This document shows positions 23,431-35,600 of a stretch of DNA of 64,000 nucleotides, one piece after another. The translations under genes were made by a program, and so were the position numbers. Numbering within the stretch: the stretch's first letter is position 1; the number at the start of each line of letters is the position of its first letter. The notes under the pieces are model-generated. The model was given only the letters and a program-made list of their open reading frames with translations, did no database searches and had not been told where the DNA came from. Source of the DNA: Trogon surrucura (Eukaryota > Chordata > Aves > Trogoniformes > Trogonidae); the NCBI GenBank assembly GCA_020746105.1, contig CM036617.1, forward strand, positions 203,629,971-203,693,970. The letters are read 5' to 3'.

Positions 23431-24164
23431 CAGTGGTGTATGGTGACAAATGGTGTCCTTCAGGGGTCCATATTGTAACCAGTGTTGTTTGGTTTCTTTA
23501 TCAGTGAAACAGAATGCTCAGCAAGTTTACAGGCAACACCAAACTGAGTAGTGTGGCTGGCACACAGAATGTGATTCTGCCCCTCATACTCTACTCTTGT
23601 GAGACCCCATTTGGATTACTGTGCTGAGCTCTGGAATCCTTATGACAGACATGGCCCTGTTGGAACAGGCCCAAAAGAGGGTTACAAAAACAATCAGATG
23701 ACCAGAACACCTCTCCTATGATGAAAGGCTGAGAGAGTTGGAGTTGTTCAGCCTGGAGAAGAGAAGGCTTCTGGGACAACTTATTGCAGTCTTTCAATAC
23801 TTAAGGGGAAATATAAGAAAGATGGGGATGGATTTTTAGCAGGGCCTGTTGTGACAGGACAAGGGTTAATGGGTTTAAACTAAAAGAGGGTAGATTTAGA
23901 TTAAATATAAGGAATAAATCTTTTACAGTGAGGGTGGTGAAAAAATGGAATTGGTTGCCTGGAGAGTTCCCATTCCTGGCAACATTCAAGGTTGGGTTGG
24001 AGGGGGCTTTGAGGAACCTGATCTAGTTGAAAGCTATTCCTGCTTATTGCAAAACAAGGTTGGAATAGATAGCCTTTAAAGGCCTCTTCCAACCTAAACT
24101 ATTCTATGATTTTGTGGTTCTGTGGTTCTATGTTTCTATGATTCTGTGATTCTATGATTCTGTG
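23431..24164 (+). mobile_element. CR1 LINE 3' part with internal deletion, plus strand
   Basis: It starts in the GV(P)QGS block of the RT and jumps from a degraded FAD-like region to the PLILYSCETPFGLLC block, which implies an internal deletion near 23560-23580. It then continues through the C-terminal domain and 3' UTR. It ends in about seven ATTCTATG/ATTCTGTG units (24111-24164), the longest CR1 tail in the window. ORF2 is broken by stops, so it is a dead copy. Confidence 0.9.
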
Positions 24165-24238
24165 AAGAAAGAGGTTCTCATTGTTTTTTGGGGTTTTTTA
24201 GATCCTCTATTTTATTCTATTTTTCTCCTCACCATAAT

Positions 24239-24256
24239 ATAGAATCATAGAATCAT
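24239..24256 (-). repeat. Two CATAGAAT units, minus-strand CR1 tail remnant
   Basis: Two copies of the CR1 tail octamer in minus orientation lie 75 bases beyond the plus-strand CR1 tail. No clear CR1 3' UTR follows. It may be the stub of a very short minus-strand insertion or an inverted piece of the neighbouring tail. Confidence 0.5.
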
Positions 24257-25353
24257 TTGTACTAAATTCTCAGTACTGAGTGAATATCTGTTCTGAATCA
24301 ACAATACCAACTTAAATGAGGCTGCAAAAGGTTGTTTAAATGCAAATGACGATTCCACATCTTGCAAATCTACCTTTGATTTGTATCCAAAATACAATGT
24401 ACAGGTATGCAGTTCTTAAAATTCTCTGGTTTTATGTGTTATCAAGAAGAGTACTTATTTTTTTTCCTATTTTTTTCCCTCCAAAATAGACTTTACATTC
24501 AAGCCCTAGCTTATTCCCAGAGGCCTGTGGGGTGAGTCTCACAGGTCCCTTTCAAATACAGCTTTCCTTTGGTGTATGACAGAAGTCTACTGGGTAAGTT
24601 TTGGCATAGGATATCAGCTGACTTTTAAATAGACTATGTAATTTCCTTCTTGACCCATTTAGAATAAAACCTCAAATTCTTATTCTCCATCACAGCAACT
24701 GAATGATAATAAGGAAGGAGGCCAAAACTGACACTTGAATATTCAGAATAGGACTAGTGTTTCATTTTTTTGCTTTATTAAAAGAGGTAGAAGCCTTGTA
24801 ACTTTTCATCTGTTATATCATACTTTGATTTCCTGGTAAGGGAAGTCCAATTGCTATGAAAAAATCTAGTAGTCCTAGGAAAGCCTTCACTTATGTAAAA
24901 CTACCTGAACAAGACATCAGTGGAAAAATCTTCCTATTTCTAATTCTAAAACTTTGTTAATGATTCACCTCTCATTTATACAGAGTGCTGGACAAACCTT
25001 AAGGGGGATGACAAACTGAGGTCATTTAGTGTCCGATTATGGACTAATACTGTGGATGCAGATCTGAAATGTTAAATCTAAATATTATTTGTTTGAAAAA
25101 TTCAGGCTTACCTCTTCCTTGCAGCTTCACTGATACTGGAATCAGGAGAGATACTTGAACTGAACTATCAGTGGGCACAGCCTACTTGTCTCTGAAATTT
25201 CTTCCTCAACCACTTCTTGAACAAAGCAAGTAGACTTCACTTCTATTTCTGTGCTTTGAAAAAAATTTTTCAAGACCTAATGGATTCTCAGGATGTATAC
25301 ATCGGATGTATACACCATCTGATACTTACACTCTCATTCAATCTGCTTGAAAT
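24257..25353. other. Unannotated AT-rich DNA
   Basis: No gene or repeat family is recognised. A short direct repeat GGATGTATACA(T/C) occurs twice near 25291-25316. Confidence 0.5.
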
Positions 25354-25803
25354 AGTCCAGTGCAGAGCCACAAAGGTGATTAAGTGAGTGGAACATCTCC
25401 CTTACAAGGAAAGGCTGAGGGAGCTAAGTCTCTTTAACACGGAGAAGAGGAGACTGAGAGGTGACCTCATTAATGTTTATAAATATGTAAAGGGTGAGTG
25501 TCAGGAAGACAGAGTCAGTCTCTTCTCAGAGATGTCTAATGACAGGACAAGGGGCAATGGGTGCAAGCTGGAGCATAGGAGGTTCCACAAAAGCACTAGG
25601 AATAACTTTTTCACTGTGAGAGTGACAGAGCACGGGAACAGGTTGCCCAGGGAGATTTTGGAGTCTCCTTCTCTGGAGACATTCAAAACCCACCCGGATG
25701 CATTCCTGTGTGACCCACTCGAGGTGATCCTGCTTTGGCAAGGGGGTTGGGCTAGATGTTCTCTAGAGGTCTCTTCCAACCTCTAACATTCTGTGATTCT
25801 GTG
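25354..25803 (+). mobile_element. CR1 LINE 3' fragment, plus strand
   Basis: The fragment starts at the CRATKVIK block of ORF2 and keeps an almost complete C-terminal frame (25388-25786) with [42 protein letters not shown] and [19 protein letters not shown]. It has a short 3' UTR and two ATTCTGTG units at 25788-25803. The open frame marks it as a fairly recent, strongly 5'-truncated insertion. A gene made from it is not expected. Confidence 0.93.
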
Positions 25804-26216
25804 ACTGGATCTGTAGCTATATTTCTCCAAGTTCCACTTAGACTTCTTCTTTTTGTCCCCTGTACTTCACAAACGCACTCAGGTCAAATATTATGAAAGA
25901 ACCTTTGAATTGCTCAGATCTTGAGTTAATTGCCTGATGATGTCTGAACTTCTGTCACATATAGTCAATGCCAAATACCCTAATTTACAATAGTAAAGCA
26001 TAGTAGGGAAGAGTTTCATTTAAAAGCTTCTCAAACATAACACTCAATTAAGGAATGTTAGCAAGTTTGCATACAAGCCCAGCCTATACAATCAAATTAT
26101 TATTTATAATAGTGATTTTAAACAATCTCACAAGATGATGTCGTGATAGAAAATAAAGCTATTAGAAGTGAATTACTCTTATTTATTGGACAAAGCAAAA
26201 ATAAAAGGTTCTCTGT
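25804..26216. other. Unannotated AT-rich DNA
   Basis: No gene or repeat is recognised between the CR1 tail and the LTR start. Confidence 0.55.
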
Positions 26217-26570
26217 TGTCCTGGTTTCAGTCAAACAGAAAGAATTCTGTTTAGGGATTTTTACTTCTAAGCTCAGTCTCTTCTAAAAGGCTGCACTTCC
26301 TGAAGTTGGTAGCATGTGTTTGCAGACAGTGTGTGCTATTGGCAGTGATAACGCCTGAGGTTTACAGTTACTGCCAGGGATTGGAATGCAGAAAGACTCT
26401 TCTTTATACTTATTTCTGTAGTGAGCAAGGCCACTGCTGGCTCATGTGCCACACTGGGGGTGCTGGGTAGTAAAAGGGATCACAATGGAGTAAAAGGGTG
26501 CACCTCCAGTGAGTAACAGACAGGACAGGTGACCAACAAGAGTATTCCATTCTGTACATGTAATACACAG

Positions 26571-26577
26571 TATAAAA
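26571..26577 (+). promoter_or_regulatory. TATA box of the LTR
   Basis: TATAAAA lies about 355 bp inside the LTR and about 290 bp before its ATTAAA, the expected U3 position for a retroviral promoter. Confidence 0.55.
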
Positions 26578-26858
26578 CTGAGGGATCACAGGGGTGAGAC
26601 ACTTTTTCAATGGTTGGCATCCAAGGAGGACTCCGTGTCATCTTCTGCCTTTGATCCTGATCCTGAATTCCTGAATCCAGCTCCCGTACCCAGCTCCCAT
26701 ATCCAACTCCCCACCGCCTCTGAGTCTGAGACTTCCCCAGCATCAGTGCTGATTGCTATTGGGGGCGGGGGGGGGAGTACAGTTTGATATCAGAATTGTA
26801 TATATTTGGATATAGTCCTTTATTTTTATTATCTCCTTATTTTTTTGATTATTGTTTT

Positions 26859-26864
26859 ATTAAA
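26859..26864 (+). terminator. LTR polyadenylation signal ATTAAA
   Basis: The common variant hexamer follows a long T/A-rich run, a pattern shared by avian ERVL-type LTRs. Confidence 0.4.
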
Positions 26865-26938
26865 GTTGTTTTAGTTTTCCAGTCCATAAGCCTCTATGCC
26901 TTATTCTGTTTCCCTTCCTGTTTAGGAGAGAAAGGGGT

Positions 26939-27045
26939 TAGATGAGTTGATGAAGGAAGAGCAGTGGATGTCATATATCTCAACTTCAGTAAGGCTTTCG
27001 GTACTGTCCCCCATAACATCCTCATAGGTAAACTCAAGAAAAGAA
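26939..27045 (+). mobile_element. Short internal CR1 fragment, plus strand
   Basis: About 105 bases encode the RT blocks around [11 protein letters not shown] and [11 protein letters not shown] in one frame. The catalytic-block aspartate preceding FSK is replaced by Asn. It lacks 5' and 3' ends and adjoins the truncated LTR end. Confidence 0.8.
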
Positions 27046-27950
27046 TGCCAGTAGAAGAGAAGAATCAAATATGAATTAAAGTACAGGTGGAGGGGAGTCA
27101 GTGTTACATTTTAAATGATCTGCTGGCATGAAAAACAGTTTATAAGGCAAAACAAAATTATTCCAAGGAAATCAGAGACAAGCCAGTTCAAAATTTCATT
27201 GTTAAAACAAATCTCAATCAAATGATTAATTCTACTTTTTCAGTGCGTCAGTTACAAATGGCAACAACCAGAATCAGTGATATATAATTTGTCATCTCTT
27301 TGAAGGCTCAAAGATTGTTGATAGGCAAAATCTCAATGAAGTCAAAAATTGTCAGGTAAAACATGATTAATATTCTGCTCTGTGATAATTCTCTTTCTTT
27401 AAAGGAGACACTGTTTCAATCAAATTAGAGTTTTGTCCTTCCAAGGGCACAATAAATCAAATAAATAAATAAATCAAATAAACATGTTGAGATGTTCACA
27501 GAAATCTTTGAGTAAATTTATTCACTTACACACATTTGAAACTTCACATGCTGTGCTTTAGTGGCAATAATAGATATTCCTGTTTGAACATACTTTGTAT
27601 CAAGCTTTTTACATAATACTGTGTAGTGTTAGGATGCTCTGCAAATTAATATAACTGCATTTGGATCGAGGAAAAACTGAGCATTATAAGCTAGGAAGGC
27701 TCCCTTAAATTGTCTGTAGTATTAGAAACTGAAAGTCTTGAACATCTACTCAGGTTTCTTCCAAGTATATGTAAGTCTTTGTTTGCACATGTGAGATAAA
27801 CAGTACCTCCAACTTGAAAAGTAAAATAAATCAAATTTTCATTAACCAAGTATAATGTTGCATGTTCTTACTGTATTAAATCTGGGATGTTACAGTATCT
27901 TTTGTAGCTCATCTGAGATTTTCTTTTTTTCTCTTTCCTCTTTAAGCAAT
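27046..27950. other. Unannotated AT-rich DNA
   Basis: A short (AAAT)n-like patch lies at about 27453-27482. No gene or other repeat is recognised. Confidence 0.5.
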
Positions 27951-28534
27951 TGTTGAAGTTTAAGGTTGGGCCAGCCACTAAACCTTGACAGACACCGTCT
28001 GTGATCCCTCCACCATCCTCCCAGAGGAGGAACCAGGCAGAGAGACTTTGAGGTTGAAAAAAACTTGACCCAGTATAATGAAAAAGAAAACAACACTTAT
28101 TGATGCAGGTGCTGAACTATGTGTAGATATTATACAATCATGCAAATATATTCAATCATACAAAAGAATATGTTAATTTGGAACCTACACCTTCTGGGTG
28201 ACATCTAGGTCCTGAGTGGAGAAAGTTCTAGGCTGGGATTGGCAGCAAAAAGGAGCACTTTAGCCCAGAGTCCCAACAACAATCCAAAAAACCCAGAAAA
28301 GTAACTGTGCCATATGGTCCAGGCAGTCCCAGAAAGCTTTAATCCTGATACTTTCAAATCAGAACAGAAATGGACCCTAAAAATAGCAACTTTCATTATC
28401 TATCCATCCATCCTCAATTTTTTGCTCAAAGTTTACCTTTCCTACCTTTTTTTTTGGTCCTGTAGACGTTTTGGGGCCTGTGATGCACCTCTAGAAATGT
28501 TTTCAACATCAATCAGAAAGGAACATTGCTGACA
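27951..28534 (-). mobile_element. Probable ERVL-like LTR, minus strand, diverged
   Basis: Read on the minus strand, the segment ends ...GGCCCAACCTTAAACTTCAACA at 27951, preceded by a GGATCACAGACGGTGTCTGTC block (27985-28010) and CTCTGCCTGGTTCCTCCTCTG. I remember that combination from the U5 end of avian ERVL-type LTRs. A hexamer-like AATAAG lies near 28097. The 5' end of the LTR is uncertain: TGTCAGCA at about 28534 is one candidate. No target duplication is found. Two small minus-strand frames inside it are not genes. Confidence 0.5.
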
Positions 28535-31500
28535 ATTATATCAAGGTAAAGAGCAGTCTCTTGAATCTACAGGTGATTCTTCAAAAATTTATTTCTACCA
28601 CTTGCTTATAGAGTGACTCAAGTTATCAAACCTGTGAGACTTGCTCAGGACAAGCAAATTGCCACAAAAAAAAAGTTAATCTGAGAGTTTGGTACTGTTG
28701 ATATACCTGTCTCTTTATCAGTTTGTCACTAGATAAACATAATGAACATATTTTAAATCTTTCATATAAAGGCTGAATGCATTTCTCTGCAATATTTCTC
28801 ATCCTAGTAGAGCTATCATATTCAACATAGGTTTGTGAAATATCATATGAGACAACTACGAAACCTCATTTGACTGTAATTGTCCAGATCAAAGGCCCAC
28901 CACCTCAAAAAGAGAAGATATAAAATATGTCTTCAAAATTTTTTCTATGTATTGGTGCATGATCTGCCCAAAGAAGCACTGTTTAATTATAGAAATACTG
29001 CTTTCAGAGAAAGCTAAACCTTAGTTGAAATGGGACCAGAATTAAAAGAAGTCAAAGATCAAGATTGTTTAGGAGGGGCGTAGTAGAGTGGGGAATATAT
29101 TTAAAATAAATAAAAGGAACTTTGTTGCAGAAAGTGCTGCTGAAGCTAAAATATTATTAACAGAGATTTGTTCTGGAGCAGTCTGATCCTAACAGGTCAC
29201 TCAGAAGGCTTGACTGTGGGAGAACTAGTTTTACAATGAAACTTGTTTTTTGTAGTATCAGTAACTAGATATATGGCGTGTTGTGGATTTACCTTTTACT
29301 CAATGGGATTTGGTATCTGCAAGACACAGCATGGAATAGATACTAGAAAAAAAAAAAAGAAAAATATGTTTTGAAACAAATTGTGAAAAGTCTTGTTTAT
29401 GTTTTATCTCAAGCTTGCTCTTTTCAGTGTCTCTATAAAACTATCCAGACTGCTACAGCCATTCTTCTGGAATCCTTCAAATGCACCATTTGTTCATAAC
29501 AATTAAGAGACTAACAACTGCATAACAGTTTCAAATTCTCTTTCAGTTCTGAAAACTCCTTACTCCAGACATATTGTTTATATATCTGTATCAGAGCATA
29601 AATGGAATATTGGGGATGTTTTGTGTTGTTCAGTCTTGCAAGATCAGCAACACCTATGTAACTCTGAGAGTAATACCATATAAAGCCAGGAGGACATAGA
29701 TAATCATATCAGAAATACCAGAATGGTGTCAGAAATATTAGAATGCGTATCAGAATATCACAAATAACAGAATAACTATGGATGTAGCCAACAAAACTGG
29801 GACCAAGGGGGAAAACCAGTAACAGATTATTTATTTGGGATAAGACTGTGGTGGAGAAAAGGAGAAAAAAGTCTTGGAGATATTGCAAAAGCGATAATAA
29901 GAACTGTAATTATTTGACCAGAGATGTCTGTAGTAACCTGTGGTACAACCTCGAGCTTCATCATCACAGTCTAGTTGGGACAATAACCTAAATCTTTTTT
30001 TCTGATCATAACAAATGTGCTTTTGAAGTCATGAATGTCTACGGAAAGAAGAAGATGTTTTCTTAATGGTAACCCAGACGAATGGAATAAATATCTTGGT
30101 ATCACATTGTTAGTGCCTGTTTCAGGTCTGAGAGTATTTGCATCTTTTGATCTTCAAAAAAAAAAAAAAACAAAAAAACCCACATTGTTCTTTCATTTCC
30201 TGAAGTATGATGTTGCGAGTGGATTATGTACAATACAGATAGCAGCTGCAAATCAAAGTAGTTGTTTACTGATTTTATGTATTTACATATTTGCAAGGTA
30301 ATAATTGCTTCAGATTCCTGAAGCTCTAGAGATCATTATTTTCTAGTACTCTGTGTATCTTTGTGCTGTTTTCTTACTTACTTCAACTTACTTTTGCTAC
30401 GTGCTTTGAGTAATCAGAAATCAGGATTAAGACTAATGAAAACAAGACCTGCAACTGTGGCTGGCATTATAAATTTTTAGCAATCTCCAGTGGCTGCATG
30501 GTTTCTCTCTTGTATCTCTGTTTCTTTTCTTAAGCTTTTTCTCTGGCAATAAATGTATCCTCACTTGCAATCTGTTTAAAATAATCAGAATCAACAGAAC
30601 ATACTATGAACCAGTCACTCAGGTTGGAAAGAAAAATTATTTAGAATTTACTTTTCAAAGTAAATAGTCTTGAGAAACAAAATGGAGTAGCTTATGAGAG
30701 AAACTAATTCATTGCAATGCCTTCACAAATATGAATGTAACGGTTAAAGCAACAAAAAAAAAAACACAATAAAAAGTTTTGACAGCTACTGAAGTAGTGC
30801 AATTTTGTCCATGTATGTACATGGCTGTTATAAAGTGTGTTTGGAAAAAATACTAACATTATTTCATTCCACTTCTCTTTGATAAATAAATTATATATAA
30901 AATACAAGGCAGAAATGAATGACCTACAAGTTTTTAACATATTTTTTTTTTGTGCATTTAAACTGTCAGAACAAAATTATTTTAAATTTAGGTCAAATTT
31001 GCTCAACAGTTTTTTCCCAAAAAATAGAATCCATAGGATCAGAGAACAGGAATAATGGCATCCATCTCTACGTTTTTCGCCAGAAATACAGTGCTTCTGG
31101 AAACTTTTTCTGACTATTCACTAAATTCAGGCTACCAGAAGTTGCAAGTATGTAAAGGATAATATTCTGGGTAAAGAAACTATCTTCTCTTACTCACTGA
31201 CTGTAACTGAGTTCTACCAGCTCTGCAAAAAGAAAAAAAAATCTAAGAAGTTTCTACTTAGGCAAGTATTTCCCTGAAAAGAAGTATTACGTTATTAATT
31301 CAAGTGGTATCAAACAGAGATGTAACTCATGAAATGAAACAATGCTGCATGTGCTAATGCCGTGAGAGCAGTAAGGCAGAGCTCTTGACCTGCCAAATCT
31401 CTGCTTCTCTCGGCTCAGACCAAGATTGTCTGGCAATCATCCCAAGCCTGTCCTCAGCGCTCAGCTCTGCTCAAGCTGCTCTGATCTGAGACCTGAATTC

Positions 31501-32862
31501 TGAACAACCAGTCTGTTTTCTTTGTCCCACAACCCAGGTACGACCACTACATTTTCTTTCATTTACCTGACAGTCCTGTTTGAATTACTGGTGTGACACT
31601 CTAGGAACAAAATCAGTACTCACCAAGGAAAAATTCCCATCTAACTCTTAAAGAATGATACCACTTGTTGAATGAATAAAATCCCTGATCTGTACACGAG
31701 GGTTGTGCTTGTTAACTGTGACAGGATTAAAAAAAAAGAGATATTGGTTTCAGTTTCCCAAAATAAATAGTTTTTTTATAGAAGCTGCAGGAAAAGAACA
31801 AGTTTGCTGAAGATCATAAGACAGGTCACAGCATACTCTGGGAGACAAGTTATTAAAAACAATTCTGTCTTTCTGCAGTTTTTCCAGGTCATTTTACCTT
31901 CATTCATTATAAGTAGCAACATTTGCATGAAAATAGGATGTTGGTTCCACAGGAATGTATCTGCTCTTTTATAATTATCCTCTTGAAGTCATAGTCCTGG
32001 TTTCTGTGGTAATTAGGTTTTCCGTAAGTTTTCAGTGACTCCTTCAAGTTGAGCATGGGCTAGGCTGTAATCCAATAGTAGCACTTCAATTGCATCCTTA
32101 AGACCAAGATTTTCCAATATAGGAGCCTAAAATCACATCTAAAGGTATATGAGTCTATTATTATGTCCACAGTAGTAAAATGACCTTTTTTTTTTCTTTA
32201 TTAATTGCTGATCTTGGGAACTCAGCTATGTCAAAGGTCTAGCATTCCTGAAAAATCCCGTTACCTACCAAAGTTTCTAAACCTAGCCATTATTTTTTTA
32301 AAAAAAATTATGACCTACTTAAATAAGAGTTATATCAAGGCCATTCGGTTGTGAATGAGAGACAGAGTACCACAGTGGGAGTTAATAAATTTAGTCAAGA
32401 AATACAAAAGTCATTCCAGCCTCATCTTAAAAATACTGACAATCTTACCTATCAAGAAATGTTTTTAAAACTAAATATGAATGTTAGCTAATTGAAGCTT
32501 TGTATCAGCCTTGCTGATACAAGTGATAGCTTTTCTTTCTATTTATTACTGTACAGATGAATTTTATGAGACTACTACTCAACATGAAAAAGTTTATGGG
32601 CCATGTAGGTATGGTGGAACATTTACTAGTTCAAAAAGCTAATCTAAAGTTATTACAACATACATCTGTATCTTAATTTTCTATAAGTGGACTTGTAATT
32701 GACATAAGTGACAGGAAAAATAATACGTGTTAAGTTTGTGTGGCTTCAAATGCCTGTTCCCCTTGCAAGTAATATGCATTCATTGCATATTATTTTCTTG
32801 TCAGATATTATCAATTTCTCATTCAAATTCAAAGCTGATCTCTGTTCGATCCCCATGTGTTG
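28535..32862. other. Long unannotated AT-rich stretch
   Basis: No gene is recognised. Poly-A runs lie near 28665-28675, 29345-29360 and 30155-30180. One candidate LTR-like block (31348-31724) is listed separately. The open frames are short and motif-free. Confidence 0.5.
31348..31724 (+). other. Candidate short LTR-like block
   Basis: The block is GC-richer than its flanks, starts near TGTGCTAATGCC, has AATAAAA at about 31674-31680, and ends ...TTAACTGTGACA at 31724. The size and layout would fit a short (about 380-bp) LTR. There is no target duplication, no clear TATA box, and the family is not recognised, so this is only a suggestion. Confidence 0.25.
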
Positions 32863-32973
32863 CCTGACCTAGTTGAGAGGTGTCCCTGCCCATGACAGGG
32901 AGGTTGGATTAAATGATCTCTAAGGTCCCTTCCAGCCTAGGCCATTCTATGATTCTCTATGATTCTATGATTC
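32863..32973 (+). mobile_element. CR1 LINE 3' UTR end, plus strand
   Basis: About 110 bases of CR1 3' UTR (with GGTTGGATTAAATGATCTCTAAGGTCCCTTCCAGC-type signature spread over 32900-32935) end in three ATTCTATG-type units at 32944-32973. The insertion is severely 5'-truncated. Confidence 0.92.
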
Positions 32974-34124
32974 ACATGATCTCCCACCACAGCTATCATG
33001 AAAGAGTTATGGGTGAAGGGTGATACCCGTGTTATATATTTGATTTTCAGTAGCCTAGAACAGCACGTAGGCAAAAATACTATAAAGGTAACCATACTGT
33101 CAGATACAATTTTGGCTTCTTTTTCTGTTCTCTACTATTTGCATAACTTAGTTATTCTGAGTCCAGAATGTTATATTAAAACATTCCTTCAGGGTGGCAA
33201 TTCTTTTGAAACGAGCTGCTTACATCAGCATTGGCTTGGCACCAAAATCCATTATATAACACACCTGCCCAGGATTCATAGGAAGTACAGAGGCCATATT
33301 AGGCCTACAGATTATCTTTGAAACGAACATAATTAGGAGAGCTCATTTCTATTTCTGACACACTATAAAACAGATATAGATTGCATTTAAAAATTCTGAA
33401 GTTGCTTGAATCTGACATTATTTCCATGAAAAACACACATTTATTTTATATAGATGACCTGAAAAATACTAGTCTCATTTCTGGAAAATAAAAAGAAGAG
33501 AGAAATTATCCCCTATAAGAAGAACATAGAACATTATTTAGCATGTGAAATATATATGAAATTAGCTTAAAAATGAAAAGAATTTTAAGTAGAAAAAGAA
33601 CAGTGACACTATTCAGTAACATAATTGTGTAAAATGTTTTGGGTTTTGGTTTTAGTTGTGTTTTCTTTTTTTTTTCTAGCATGCATTTGCTTACTTTTTT
33701 TTCTTTCCTTAAATATCTGTGCATTCCCTGATCTTTTCCAAATCTTTTCTATTTGTCATGGTATATTAGCATCTCAAATTCCTTGGAAATTCTGCTTTAG
33801 AATAAAATTTTACCAGACATGACTTAACCTTTCAGTGAAAAATGTAGCAGCATTTAAAATGTGTGTACAAAAAGTGTGGTTAATTTTTTTCTCTATCTAA
33901 GTAGAAAATCTACAGACTTCAAAAATTAACCAGAAGAAAGTTATATTTTTGACACAAACTTCGAAGTAATTTTTTTCATTTGTGGATTTACTGTAACTAT
34001 ACTTGATTATTTCTCTTCACCAACACATAATCAAATTGTATTTTTAGCTGGGTATTCTTCATATTAAATGATTTGCAGTAATTAATCCATTTAGCTTACA
34101 CAGTTATTGCAGGAACTTCATAGG
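32974..34124. other. Unannotated AT-rich DNA
   Basis: A 107-codon plus-strand frame (32998-33321) has no motif that I recognise. No repeat family is seen. Confidence 0.5.
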
Positions 34125-34275
34125 TTGGAATTTTTATAAGGTGCTAAGCAGTCTGGCCTTGATCCAGTGAAGTGATTAAGCATCTGCTTAACTTCAACCA
34201 GATAAGCAATCCTACTGGGAAATTTACAGGATTAAGCCCTTCATCAACCACTCTTTGAGGACGTAGTCTTTTCCC
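34125..34275. mobile_element. Ancient amniote interspersed repeat remnant
   Basis: The block carries GGTGCTAAGCAGTCTGGCCT, GATCCAGTGAAGTGATTAAGC and CTGCTTAACTT. This resembles the old reptile/bird repeat whose core reads 'gatccagcaaagcacttaagcacatgcttaactt'. A near-palindrome TTAAGCATCTGCTTAA lies at 34176-34191. The similarity is from memory, and I cannot name the family with certainty. Confidence 0.5.
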
Positions 34276-35493
34276 TGATTTATTTTTTGTTTGATATCAT
34301 TCAAAGTATCTCTTATGAAATTACATTTTTAAACTCTGTATATTGATCAAAAACATCAGTGAACATTGTTTTCAGTATCATATTGAAGCTGACTGATGGG
34401 ATCAACCAGGATAATTTTAACTTGTCTTTTAACTTGGATGTTTTTCCTTCATTTAATGTTTTACTGTATTTTTTGTGAGAAGGAGACTTAAGTAAGCATC
34501 AGTACTTTGAATCCCTCAGGGGCAATCAGGAAGTAATTGAAGACTACTGTAACAGAATTTTAGATATGGTTGGTTGGTTTTTTTTTTTCCTCATGTTTAC
34601 TGTACTTTTAAAAAAACCCAACAAAATAATATAATATTTATTGATGTGATTTAGACTTTGTGTTTTATTTTCTCTTTTTAAAACCACACAAAGTAATTGA
34701 ACACAAGTACTTACTGAAATACATTTTTTCCTCTTACAGTTTCTGCAATAGAGTTGTGGTGAGGTACTGAAAGAGAGCTGCCCTCAGGTTACGATAAGCC
34801 CTGTCCAATGTAATTGCTGGATGCACTGTCCACATTATTTCTGGACAATTTAGGCAACAATTGTAATGGTGTCAGAAATGGTCTGGTACATAAGATGGCA
34901 GACACGGTAAAAATCAGACTCTTTATCCAGTGTTACTCTAATAGATCAACATAGTTACATCTAGCGTCACTGGTAGATATGCACTGTAGATGCCAAAGAT
35001 GATCTCGTCTCTGGGACTGTTGGTATGTACAGAAAATATTGTTATTCAAACACAGGATTGCTTTAAAAGTGAAAATACCCTAGAATGAGGAAAGGAGGAA
35101 AGAAAACAGGTAGAGTACATAGTGTTTTCTTGTGCATGGAGTCAGCACACAGAAGTGTGCACACAGATCCAGGTGTCAGACATGAACCTGGATCTCCAGC
35201 TAAGGTATTGCTAGAGAGCAGTTGAGTTGTCTGTCTCCTGTACAGAGTGAGAGAACAAGTGGATGGAGCAGAAAGCATGGAGGACTTCAGGACCTCAGAG
35301 TATGTGAAGTGGGTTGTCTAGTTAGAGGCAGATGGCTGTGTTGTTAACCAAAAACATATTTAATTTTTCATCATTTCTCAAAAATACTTGAGGAAAGACA
35401 AAGCAGTATTAACCTGAGATGATGGCACATGAAGAACATGAGGGGATCTGTTCATACACTCTTTGGGAAATAGTAATTATTTAGGAAGAAAGA
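34276..35493. other. Unannotated AT-rich DNA
   Basis: No gene or repeat family is recognised. A T-run lies at 34578-34589. Confidence 0.5.
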
Positions 35494-35600
35494 CAGAATA
35501 ATAGAATCATTTACATTGGAGAAGCCCCATAAGATCATGTAGTCCAGCCATTAAAATAATACTGCCAAGTCCACTATTAAAACACATCTCTGAGATCTTA
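35494..35600 (-). mobile_element. CR1 LINE 3' UTR end, minus strand
   Basis: It starts with AGAATAATAGAATCATT (a decayed CR1 tail) and continues with CATTGGAGAAG...AAGATCATGTAGTCCAGCCATTAA and a CTGCCAAGTCCAC block, the 3' UTR layout of one CR1 subfamily. The element is only about 105 bases long and has no coding sequence. Confidence 0.85.

Larger units (their letters stand above)
26217..26937 (+). mobile_element. ERVL-like LTR, 3' end missing
   Basis: The block begins TGTCCTGGTTTCAG, a start I recognise from avian ERVL-type LTRs. It has a TATAAAA box at 26571-26577 and a T-rich region with ATTAAA at 26859-26864. It stops at GGAGAGAAAGGGG (about 26937), before the usual CCACNACA end, and passes directly into a CR1 coding fragment. 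The last 50-60 bases of the LTR therefore seem lost, and no target duplication can be shown. Some internal stretches, such as the G-run at 26761-26777, are low complexity. No retroviral coding sequence is attached. Confidence 0.7.
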
